Shown one piece after another: positions 18,809-26,062 of a stretch of DNA of 35,414 nucleotides; the stretch's first letter is position 1, and each line of letters begins with the position of its first letter. Source of the stretch: Tissierellia bacterium (GTDB lineage: Bacteria; Bacillota; Clostridia; Tissierellales; Tissierellaceae); contig JAAYNS010000046.1 of assembly GCA_012520755.1 (NCBI GenBank), positions 1 through 35,414 of the forward strand, read 5' to 3'. The notes beneath the pieces were generated by a model, which did no database searches, had not been told where the DNA came from, and saw only the letters and a list, made by a program, of their open reading frames with translations. A program made the position numbers and the translations under genes.

Positions 18809-19030
18809 CTACTCTTCTGTTAATGTTGTTTCTTCTACTTTTTTTACATTCAATAATGGTTTGTTTTGAAGTCCAGCTAACTCAGTTGCAGCTAGATGAA
18901 GATTGTCATCTAAAGCAGTTGCTTTTACATTATTAAATGTCTTAGATGTTGTTTTTTGTTTGCCATCCACGATACCTGCATCTAATTCTAATTTTAAAGC
19001 CATTTTTTCTTTCTTACTAACTATAGCCAT
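18809..19030 (-). CDS. DUF1659 family protein
   Basis: A 73-aa protein, MAIVSKKEKMALKLELDAGI and so on, ending EETTLTEE. The segment LELDAGIVDGKQKTTSKTFNNVK followed by ALDDNLHLAATELAGLQ is the DUF1659 pattern. ATG 19030 follows AGGGGGTG; the 25 extra residues in the tracked ORF start in a repeat-rich leader. It is the first of the small-gene trio with DUF2922 and YvrJ; role unknown. Confidence 0.85.
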   Translation of the reverse strand: MAIVSKKEKMALKLELDAGIVDGKQKTTSKTFNNVKATALDDNLHLAATELAGLQNKPLLNVKKVEETTLTEE

Positions 19031-19148
19031 TTTTTCACCCCCTTTTTTAGCTAATAGGTAAGAGGAATAAGTAATAGGAATTGGTATTTTCCTTAATATC
19101 TTCATACCTCTTAATTTACATATAAAATTATGATGACTTTTTTACTAT

Positions 19149-19197
19149 CCAAAAACAAAAAAGACAGATTAATTTTATAGAATTAACCTGTCTTTTT
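19149..19197 (-). terminator. Terminator of metK
   Basis: A long stem, AAAAAGACAGGTTAATTCTA pairing with a TAGAATTAATCTGTC-like arm (one G-T wobble/mismatch), followed on the minus strand by TTTTTTGTTTTT. It lies 80 bp after the metK stop and just upstream of the DUF1659 leader; A-runs on both sides could make it bidirectional. Confidence 0.8.
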
Positions 19198-19276
19198 GTT
19201 TAGTTCTTAGTTCTTCACTTAATACAAAATAAGGGGAGACCAAAGGTCTACCCTAGCTGTTACCTATTCCCTTTAC

Positions 19277-20461
19277 CTATATCCCCGCGTCTTTCTTTAA
19301 GCTTTCCGCTTTATCTGTCTTTTCCCAATTTACATTTAGATCTTGTCTTCCAAAATGTCCATAGGAAGAAAGTTGTCTATATATTGGTTTTCTTAAATCC
19401 ATGTCACGAATAATTGCTGCTGGTCTTAGGTCAAAGTGTTTTTGGACTAATGCTTCAATCTCATTATCAGAAATTTTTCCTGTTCCAAAAGTATCTACAT
19501 ATATGGATAATGGTCTAGCAACACCTATAGCATAGGCTAATCCAACTTCACATTTATCAGCTATTCCTGCTGCAACTATATTTTTAGCTACATATCTTGC
19601 TGCATATGATGCTGACCTATCTACTTTAGTACCGTCTTTACCTGAAAAAGCTCCACCACCATGTCTCGCATAGCCGCCATAAGTATCAACTATGATTTTT
19701 CTACCTGTTAATCCAGAGTCACCCATTGGTCCACCAATAACAAATCTACCCGTAGGATTGACAAAATACTTTGTATCTTCATCTAACATATCTGGAGACA
19801 CAACTTCATTAATAACATGTTCGATAATATCTTTTCTAATTTGATCCAAGTCCACATCAGAGCTATGTTGTGTAGACACTACAATGTTTTCAATTCTTAC
19901 AGGCTTATTATCATGATACTCTATAGTAACCTGAGTTTTGCCATCTGGTCTTAGATAGGTAAGAATGCCTTGTTTTCTCACATCTGCAAGTCTTTTAGCA
20001 AGTTTATGAGCTAAGGATATTGGCAATGGCATCAGTTCCTCAGTTTCATTACATGCGTAACCAAACATCATTCCTTGGTCCCCCGCCCCTATTAAATCTA
20101 GCTCATCATCACTATTTTCCTTTTTCTCTAAAGCCTTATTAACTCCTAATGCTATATCAGGAGATTGCTCATTAATTGCTGTTAAAACAGCACATGTTTC
20201 TGCATCAAAGCCATACTTAGCCCTGATATATCCAATATCAGTCACTGTTTGTCTTACAATTTTTTGTATATCAACATAACAGTCTGTTGTAATTTCGCCT
20301 GTTACCATCACTAAACCAGTGGAAACCATTGTCTCACAAGCAACTCTAGCAGCTGGATCCTTTTCTAAAATAGCATCTAGAATAGAATCTGATATAGCAT
20401 CACAGATCTTATCTGGATGACCTTCTGTTACAGACTCAGAAGTAAATAACCATTTTTTCAT
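19277..20461 (-). CDS. metK: S-adenosylmethionine synthetase
   Basis: A 394-aa enzyme making S-adenosylmethionine from ATP and methionine. Conserved motifs: [12 protein letters not shown] near the N-terminus, the hexapeptide-type [36 protein letters not shown], and the glycine-rich GGGAFSGKD. Start [18 protein letters not shown] is canonical, preceded by AGGAGG. It is monocistronic: the upstream leader carries a SAM-I riboswitch and terminator, with about 240 bp of repetitive DNA between terminator and start codon; a strong terminator follows it. Confidence 0.98.
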   Translation of the reverse strand: MKKWLFTSESVTEGHPDKICDAISDSILDAILEKDPAARVACETMVSTGLVMVTGEITTDCYVDIQKIVRQTVTDIGYIRAKYGFDAETCAVLTAINEQSPDIALGVNKALEKKENSDDELDLIGAGDQGMMFGYACNETEELMPLPISLAHKLAKRLADVRKQGILTYLRPDGKTQVTIEYHDNKPVRIENIVVSTQHSSDVDLDQIRKDIIEHVINEVVSPDMLDEDTKYFVNPTGRFVIGGPMGDSGLTGRKIIVDTYGGYARHGGGAFSGKDGTKVDRSASYAARYVAKNIVAAGIADKCEVGLAYAIGVARPLSIYVDTFGTGKISDNEIEALVQKHFDLRPAAIIRDMDLRKPIYRQLSSYGHFGRQDLNVNWEKTDKAESLKKDAGI

Positions 20462-20510
20462 TTAATATCCTCCTATTTGATTTATGTTTATTATCTAGTT
20501 TTATCTATAT

Positions 20511-20699
20511 TTTGGTGTTTGTTGCGTATTATCAATCATCAATTTTCAGTTATTATATGTTTCTTTAATACTAAACTGGTTACGCAGTCAAACAACTCAA
20601 ATCTATTTGCTCCCTATCGCTCGCATAGATTTGGTGTTTGTTGCGTATGACCTACCATCGATTTGTTGAGAAATTCATTCAACAAATCGGGTTAGGTCA
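20511..20699. repeat. Hairpin-rich repeat cluster in the metK leader
   Basis: A 19-nt direct repeat, TTTGGTGTTTGTTGCGTAT, occurs at 20511-20529 and 20630-20648. Its second copy is the right arm of an inverted repeat at 20581-20647 (TACGCA...CAAATCTAT pairing with ATAGATTTG...TGCGTA). Directly adjacent, 20648-20699 is a second inverted repeat (GACCTAcC...GATTTGTTGA with TCAACAAATC...TTAGGTC). No coding potential. It resembles nested or decayed MITE-like elements inserted between the riboswitch terminator and metK. Confidence 0.7.
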
Positions 20700-20702
20700 A
20701 CA

Positions 20703-20730
20703 TAAAAAGCCCTTCCAAAAGGAAAGGCGC
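20703..20730 (-). terminator. Terminator of the SAM riboswitch
   Basis: Minus-strand stem CCTTTCC/GGAAGG (with GCGCCTTTCC on the 5' side) followed by GCTTTTTAT, right after the SAM-I aptamer. It is the expected off-switch platform. Confidence 0.8.
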
Positions 20731-20741
20731 AATAATCATTC

Positions 20742-20851
20742 ACCACCTCATCTTCCAGAATTAACGACATCCTGTGGGATTTAGCACCTTTGTTTAAAAC
20801 AAGGTTGCCGGATATCATAGGGCCCATTCCCTCCATCACTCTTAATAAGGT
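20742..20851 (-). ncRNA. SAM-I riboswitch (S-box)
   Basis: On the minus strand: a 5' strand with TTATTAAGAGTGATGGAGGG, then GGCCCTATGATATCCGGCAACC, AAGGTGCTAAATCCCACAGG and a closing GGAAGATGAGGTG-like end. These are the conserved S-box blocks. It precedes metK, a normal target, and is followed by an intrinsic terminator, so SAM binding should stop metK transcription. Confidence 0.95.
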
Positions 20852-20887
20852 TACATTAAGATTTTTATTAAATTATATTTCTATACC

Positions 20888-20916
20888 ATTTTAGCATAAT
20901 GTATATGTATAGTCAA
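20888..20916 (-). promoter_or_regulatory. Promoter of the SAM riboswitch-metK transcript
   Basis: Minus-strand TTGACT, 17-bp spacer, TAAAAT, about 37 bp upstream of the aptamer. Confidence 0.75.
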
Positions 20917-20925
20917 ATTATTCTG

Positions 20926-20968
20926 AAACCCATTTAAATTAACGAAATTTCATTAATTTAGGTGGGTT
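20926..20968 (-). terminator. Hairpin after the multicopper oxidase gene
   Basis: Long interrupted stem: AACCCA/TGGGTT outer and AAATTAA/TTAATTT inner arms. It lies 16 bp past the stop codon; the T-run is weak, so termination efficiency is uncertain. Confidence 0.6.
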
Positions 20969-20983
20969 AGTTTAATAGCTACT

Positions 20984-22582
20984 CTATTTTTCTACAATAA
21001 GTGGTCTCATCATGTCATAGTCTTCATGTTCAAGTATATGGCAATGCCATACGTACTCACCAGTGTGCTCCTTAAAGTGCATAACAATTGATGTTACCTG
21101 GCCTGGTTCTGTCCTAACTACATCTTTAGGTCCCTTTTCATAATTCAATGGTGGAGTTAAACTATCAATATCAAACTTATAGTTTCCATCTTCATCGAAA
21201 TCATCATCAGTATATACTTTCCTTCCTAATATCTCAAAGTGTACTAAGTGAACATGAATAGGGTGAGGAAAATCAAAGGTATTTACTATATGCCATATTT
21301 CAATAGTATCTATTTTCGGTCTTTCAGTAGCTGGATCACTCCACATCTTATTATTTAATAAGTGCATAGCTCTGCCATAATGATCTGTAGTTTCGCCTAG
21401 TACCAAAGTTCTCTCTTTTGCAGCTAAGGCAGGGTTAATTTTATGTGTCGGCATTAGATTGTCAGGTATGGTACTTCTGTCTGAAGATTTTAAATTTTTA
21501 TCTACCTTAAATTTTAATACCTGATCAGTTCCAGGACTAGGAGGGGCTGCACCATCATTTAATAGTATTATCTCTTCTCCTTCATATTTAGAAAAGTCAA
21601 TAATTAAATCTATTCTTTCAGCTGGTTCTAGAATAAAAGATCTAATATCTACAGGATGTTCTAATAATCCTAAATCAGTTCCAATCTGATGGAATATCCC
21701 GTCATTGCTTAATTTTAATTCATAGGCACGTGTATTTGAACCATTTAATATTCTGAATCTATATTTACGAGGTTCTACTCTAAGATAAGGCCAAATCCTT
21801 CCATTTACAACTATGGTATTACCAAAGAAAAAAGAAGGCGTAGATGGAATAGGGAAATCAACTGGCGGAGTTGCATTATCAGGATAGAATAATGAACCAT
21901 CCTCATTAAAGGACTTATCTTGAATCAGAATAGGTATTTCATATTCATCCTTTGGAAGATTGAGTCTTTCCTCCAAAAAATCTCTTATGATATAGAATCC
22001 TGCTAATCCTGCATATACATTTAATCTAGTAATTCCTATTGCATGATCGTGATACCATAGCGTAGCCCCTGGTTGATGATTAGTATATTCATAAACTTCT
22101 CTTGTATATTTCTGCCCAACAAATTTGTTGTCTCTTGAATACCATGCTTCTGGATATCCATCACTATCAGCTGCTACTCTAGCTCCATGAAGATGAACTA
22201 CTGTTCTTACATCAGGAGTATCTGACGTTCCATGAAGAGTACGATCTATTGGAAGAATATGTTTATTTGGTAATTTGTTCTCCCATTTAATTCTAACATG
22301 GACATCCTTAGGAACCTCTATTGTTGGACCAGGGTAGGTTCCATTATATCCAAAAAAGGTAGTCAAAGGAAAGTACTTATGAAATCTGTGTTGTCTCTCC
22401 CTCATTTGAATTTTGTAAAATGATTCTTCATCATATGAATGATAACACTCTTCTGTAGGCCTTACTACTTTTGGTATTGGCATTGGATCCACAAATTTAG
22501 GGATAGTAGTAGGATCCGATGGGTCTATCATAATCTTTGATGTATCGAGTTTTTGAGGAAAGTTTTCTTGATAATAAATCAT
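20984..22582 (-). CDS. CotA-like multicopper oxidase
   Basis: A 532-aa three-domain laccase-type oxidase. All four copper-binding signatures are present: HLHGARV (about residue 110), WYHDHAIGITRLNVYAGLAG, HPIHVHLVHFEILG and the C-terminal WHCHILEHEDYDMMRP with Cys, His and axial Met for the type 1 site. Length, lack of a signal peptide and overall pattern fit spore-coat CotA/bilirubin oxidase-like enzymes rather than periplasmic CueO. Such enzymes couple one-electron oxidation of phenols, bilirubin or metals to O2 reduction, unexpected in an apparent anaerobe but sensible as spore-surface protein or O2/copper defence. ATG 22582 follows GGAGGTG; the tracked GTG at 22588 is less likely. It is monocistronic with a long palindrome in its upstream region. 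Confidence 0.92.
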   Translation of the reverse strand: MIYYQENFPQKLDTSKIMIDPSDPTTIPKFVDPMPIPKVVRPTEECYHSYDEESFYKIQMRERQHRFHKYFPLTTFFGYNGTYPGPTIEVPKDVHVRIKWENKLPNKHILPIDRTLHGTSDTPDVRTVVHLHGARVAADSDGYPEAWYSRDNKFVGQKYTREVYEYTNHQPGATLWYHDHAIGITRLNVYAGLAGFYIIRDFLEERLNLPKDEYEIPILIQDKSFNEDGSLFYPDNATPPVDFPIPSTPSFFFGNTIVVNGRIWPYLRVEPRKYRFRILNGSNTRAYELKLSNDGIFHQIGTDLGLLEHPVDIRSFILEPAERIDLIIDFSKYEGEEIILLNDGAAPPSPGTDQVLKFKVDKNLKSSDRSTIPDNLMPTHKINPALAAKERTLVLGETTDHYGRAMHLLNNKMWSDPATERPKIDTIEIWHIVNTFDFPHPIHVHLVHFEILGRKVYTDDDFDEDGNYKFDIDSLTPPLNYEKGPKDVVRTEPGQVTSIVMHFKEHTGEYVWHCHILEHEDYDMMRPLIVEK

Positions 22583-22603
22583 CTCCACACCTCCATTATA
22601 AAA

Positions 22604-22638
22604 AATATCACATATTATATTATGTAATATGTGATATT
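22604..22638. promoter_or_regulatory. Long perfect palindrome upstream of the multicopper oxidase
   Basis: 14-nt arms AATATCACATATTA / TAATATGTGATATT separated by 7 nt, ending about 15 bp before the ribosome binding site of the oxidase gene. Candidate operator for a dimeric regulator, or a 5'-UTR hairpin. The inner TCACA/TGTGA half-sites recall CRP/FNR-family sites, but the spacing does not match the classical form. Confidence 0.6.
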
Positions 22639-22775
22639 AAGGTGTATCTAATATCTTCACATTAACCAACATCTTATCTATTATCTTTTTAAATGGAGGG
22701 ACAAAGGGACAGGTAGGAGACCACTTAAAAAAGTTTGAAAAAATAATTAAAATAAAAATATATTCTTTAGAACTA

Positions 22776-22804
22776 TTGACTATATCTTGTTATTGTCTTA
22801 TAAT
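22776..22804 (+). promoter_or_regulatory. Promoter of the cobalamin riboswitch-nrdGD operon
   Basis: TTGACT, 17-bp spacer, TATAAT, ending about 15 bp before the cobalamin aptamer. Confidence 0.85.
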
Positions 22805-22818
22805 ATAACCACAATATA

Positions 22819-22911
22819 TAGTATGAAATCAGGGGAAGTCAGGTGGAAATCCTGCACAGAGCCGCTACGGTAAACTACTGAGCTAGTAAGTCCGAATGCC
22901 TGCCAATACTA
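22819..22911 (+). ncRNA. Cobalamin riboswitch upstream of nrdG
   Basis: The core AGGGGAAGTCAGGTGGAAATCC, CACAGAGCCGCTACGGTAA and AGTCCGAATGCCTGCC are the conserved cobalamin aptamer blocks including the B12 box. P1 is AGTAT / ATACT. It is a compact form lacking large peripheral stems. A terminator follows at 22970-23006, so cobalamin binding should switch off the anaerobic ribonucleotide reductase operon. Confidence 0.92.
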
Positions 22912-22969
22912 CTTAACACTTTAAACTTCTTCGTTGCTAGGAGGTGGTGTAGACCATATTTTGGTGGTG

Positions 22970-23006
22970 CCATGCCCTTTTGAAACGGGACATGGTTTTT
23001 TATTTT
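22970..23006 (+). terminator. Terminator of the nrdG cobalamin riboswitch
   Basis: CCATG(C)CC ... GGG(A)CATGG followed by TTTTTTATTTTT, between the aptamer and the nrdG start. It lies within the upstream part of the tracked ORF, which argues against the longer start. Confidence 0.8.
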
Positions 23007-23020
23007 TGAGGGGGAATTTG

Positions 23021-23719
23021 ATGAATATAGCAGGAATAACAAAATTAAGTTTACTTGATTATCCTAATCATCTAGCCTGTACTATTTTTACGCCTGGTTG
23101 TCAATTCCGATGCCCCTTTTGCCACAATGGTAAATTAGCCCTTGCTAAAGCAAATTTAGCAACTAATTTTGATAATACTGAAGTTTTAAGATTCCTTGAA
23201 AAGAGAATGGGAATACTTGACGCAATATGTATTAGTGGCGGAGAGCCGTTATTGCAAGATGGTTTAGAAGATTTCATTAGAACAATTAAAAACATGGGAT
23301 ATTTAATTAAATTAGATACAAATGGATATTTACCAGATAGGTTGGAGTATTTACTTAAATTGGAACTCCTTGATTATGTAGCTATGGATATTAAAAACTC
23401 CCCTAATCGTTATGCTGAAACATGTGGTATTGTTGGAATCAATCTTGACACTATTTCTCGAAGCATACAGATACTTCAAGATTCTTCTATATCCTATGAA
23501 TTTAGAACAACAGTGGTCAGGGAATTTCACAGTACTAAGGATATTAGACATCTTAGTAATTGGAATTTAGGCGAGGCAAGATTATATCTCCAAAGTTTTC
23601 AAAATTCTAATGACCAGCTCTGTCCAAGGCTTCATGGCTATAATCCTCAAGAAATGAATAGATTATGTGACGATGCACGCAACAAAATTCCAGGCATCAG
23701 AGTACGTGGCTTAAGTTAA
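23021..23719 (+). CDS. nrdG: Anaerobic ribonucleotide reductase activase
   Basis: A 232-aa radical SAM protein that installs the glycyl radical on NrdD. The cluster motif is CQFRCPFC (CxxxCxxC) near residue 27, preceded by LDYPNHLACTIFTPG and followed by ISGGEPLLQDGLEDFI, the SAM-contacting GGE. The size and sequence (MNIAGITKLSLLDYPNHLAC) fit the longer NrdG form seen beside single-subunit NrdD in Clostridia. ATG 23021 follows GAGGGGG; the tracked start at 22934 would translate the riboswitch terminator. nrdD begins 37 bp downstream. Confidence 0.92.
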   Translation: MNIAGITKLSLLDYPNHLACTIFTPGCQFRCPFCHNGKLALAKANLATNFDNTEVLRFLEKRMGILDAICISGGEPLLQDGLEDFIRTIKNMGYLIKLDTNGYLPDRLEYLLKLELLDYVAMDIKNSPNRYAETCGIVGINLDTISRSIQILQDSSISYEFRTTVVREFHSTKDIRHLSNWNLGEARLYLQSFQNSNDQLCPRLHGYNPQEMNRLCDDARNKIPGIRVRGLS

Positions 23720-23756
23720 ATATTTTCTTATAAATTACTTAGAAGGGATGAAAAAT

Positions 23757-25832
23757 ATGTATAAAGTACTAAAAAGAGATGGTTCAATTGTTGATTTTCA
23801 GTTTGAAAAAATTTCTAATGCTATTATTAAAGCTTTTGAAGCTCAAAAATGTGAGTACATTCAAGATGTAATTGATTTTATGACTCTAAAAGTTACCGCA
23901 GATTTTTCGAATAAAATACACAATGGTTATATTGGCGTTGAGGATATTCAAGATAGTGTGGAGCATGTTCTGATTCAGGCAGGATATTCAAATATTGCAC
24001 GTGCTTATATTCTTTACCGAAAGAAACATGAAAACATACGTGAAATTAAATCCACAGTTTTAGACTATAAAAAACTAGTAAACAGTTATGTTAAAATAGA
24101 CGATTGGCGTGTTAAAGAAAACTCTACCGTAACATACTCCGTAGGGGGATTGATCTTAAGTAACTCTGGGGCAATTACAGCGAATTATTGGCTTTCAGAA
24201 ATTTATAATCAAGAAATTGCAGATGCTCACAGAAATTGTGATTTACACATCCATGATTTATCCATGCTGACAGGATATTGTGCAGGCTGGTCTCTGGGTC
24301 AATTGTTATTAGAAGGTTTAGGCGGAATCCCAGGTAAAATAACTTCCTCTCCCGCAAAGCATCTTGCAACACTATGTAATCAAATGGTGAATTTTCTTGG
24401 AATTATGCAAAATGAGTGGGCAGGTGCACAAGCTTTTTCTTCATTTGATACATACTTGGCTCCATTTGTAAAAGTTGATAATCTAAGCTATGAACAAGTT
24501 GAAAAATGTATTGAATCTTTCATTTATGGTGTAAATACACCGAGTAGATGGGGAACTCAAGCACCATTTTCTAATATTACTCTAGATTGGACAGTGCCTA
24601 GTGATATGGCAGACAAACGTGCCATCGTTGGTGGAGAGGAGATGGATTTTTGTTATGGAGATTGCCAAGCTGAAATGGATATGATCAATCGTGCATTTAT
24701 TAATATTATGATTAAAGGTGATGCTGAAGGTAGAGGTTTTCAATATCCTATTCCAACATATTCAATAACAAAGGATTTTGACTGGTCTGAAACGGAAAAC
24801 AACGAGCTGTTATTTACTATGACTGCAAAATACGGTACCCCTTATTTCTCAAACTATATTAATAGTGATATGGAACCAAATGATGTTCGTAGTATGTGTT
24901 GTCGCCTAAGACTTGATTTACGTGAACTTAGAAAAAAAGCTGGTGGATTCTTTGGTAGTGGAGAAAGCACTGGGTCAATTGGTGTCGTAACAATCAATTT
25001 ACCACGAATTGCTTATCTATCTGAAAATGAACAAGAGTTTTACAATCGTCTAGATCAGCAAATGGATTTAGCTGCTAAATCACTTGATACAAAAAGAAAG
25101 GTACTTAAGAAACTGTTAGAAGCTGGACTTTATCCATATACAAAAAAATATCTTGGTACATTTGAAAATCATTTTTCAACTATAGGATTAATCGGGATGA
25201 ATGAAGCGTGTCTAAATTCCAAGTGGCTAAAATGTGATCTGACAGAATCTAAAGGTGTAGAATTTGCTAAAGATACTTTAAATCATATGAGAGAAAGACT
25301 ACAAATGTATCAGGAACAATATGAGTGCCTTTTTAATCTTGAAGCCACTCCTGCAGAATCAACCACCTATCGCTTGGCAAAACATGACACTGAACAATTC
25401 CCGGGTATCATTACTGCAGCTAAGAACGGGACAACTCCATATTATACAAATAGTACACATCTACCTGTAGGATATACTGACGACATCTTCGAAGCATTAG
25501 ATGTTCAAGACGAGTTGCAAACCCTTTATACTTCAGGAACTGTTTTTCATGCATTTCTCGGTGAGAAAATGCCTAGTTGGAAAAATACAGAACGTCTAGT
25601 ACGCACTATAGCTGACAACTATAAATTGCCTTATTTCACAATATCACCGTCCTACTCAGTCTGCCCTGAACACGGCTATCTCAATGGCGAACAGTCTATT
25701 TGTTCATTTTGTGGGAAACCAACTGAAGTCTATAGTAGGATAACAGGTTACTATCGCCCTGTACAAAATTGGAATGAAGGAAAGGTTCAAGAATTCAAGG
25801 ATAGACTAGTCTATCAACAAAAATCTCAATAA
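23757..25832 (+). CDS. nrdD: Anaerobic (class III) ribonucleoside-triphosphate reductase
   Basis: A 691-aa glycyl-radical enzyme reducing ribonucleotides to deoxyribonucleotides under anoxia. Domains: N-terminal ATP-cone (MYKVLKRDGSIVDFQFEKIS, about 1-90), the ten-stranded barrel with active-site region (SMCCRLRLDL), a C-terminal zinc site (CPEH...CSFC) and the glycyl radical loop SRITGYYRPVQNW with G664. ATG 23757 is preferred because GAAGGGATG is its ribosome binding site; the tracked ATG at 23748 overlaps that site. Under cobalamin riboswitch control with nrdG, the pair probably replaces a B12-dependent class II enzyme encoded elsewhere when B12 is scarce (inference). The enzyme is destroyed by O2. 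Confidence 0.96.
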   Translation: MYKVLKRDGSIVDFQFEKISNAIIKAFEAQKCEYIQDVIDFMTLKVTADFSNKIHNGYIGVEDIQDSVEHVLIQAGYSNIARAYILYRKKHENIREIKSTVLDYKKLVNSYVKIDDWRVKENSTVTYSVGGLILSNSGAITANYWLSEIYNQEIADAHRNCDLHIHDLSMLTGYCAGWSLGQLLLEGLGGIPGKITSSPAKHLATLCNQMVNFLGIMQNEWAGAQAFSSFDTYLAPFVKVDNLSYEQVEKCIESFIYGVNTPSRWGTQAPFSNITLDWTVPSDMADKRAIVGGEEMDFCYGDCQAEMDMINRAFINIMIKGDAEGRGFQYPIPTYSITKDFDWSETENNELLFTMTAKYGTPYFSNYINSDMEPNDVRSMCCRLRLDLRELRKKAGGFFGSGESTGSIGVVTINLPRIAYLSENEQEFYNRLDQQMDLAAKSLDTKRKVLKKLLEAGLYPYTKKYLGTFENHFSTIGLIGMNEACLNSKWLKCDLTESKGVEFAKDTLNHMRERLQMYQEQYECLFNLEATPAESTTYRLAKHDTEQFPGIITAAKNGTTPYYTNSTHLPVGYTDDIFEALDVQDELQTLYTSGTVFHAFLGEKMPSWKNTERLVRTIADNYKLPYFTISPSYSVCPEHGYLNGEQSICSFCGKPTEVYSRITGYYRPVQNWNEGKVQEFKDRLVYQQKSQ

Positions 25833-25855
25833 ACCTAGTTTTATTATAGGTAAAG

Positions 25856-25879
25856 AAAGGGGGCAATATGTCCCCTTTA
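25856..25879 (+). terminator. Terminator after nrdD
   Basis: Stem AAAGGGG / CCCCTTT with a 9-nt loop, followed by ATACT. It lies between the two convergent cobalamin-controlled operons; it may serve both strands. Confidence 0.7.
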
Positions 25880-26062
25880 TACTACAAATATATTCTTTAT
25901 CAACAAATCAATTCTTGAAGCCATCATTCCTAAGGAGTATAGCAAATACGCTATAAAGCATATGTTCTAAAGATTTTAGTATATATTAGCAGAATTTAAA
26001 AATCAACCCAAATTGTAACAATATTATTCAAATTTGGAAAACACTGATTTGTTTTTTGTTTC

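Noticed and set aside
22691-22735. Repeat-like GGGACAAAGGGACAGG stretch before the nrd promoter
   Set aside because: It recalls ends of REP-type elements but no second arm or copy could be identified in the window.
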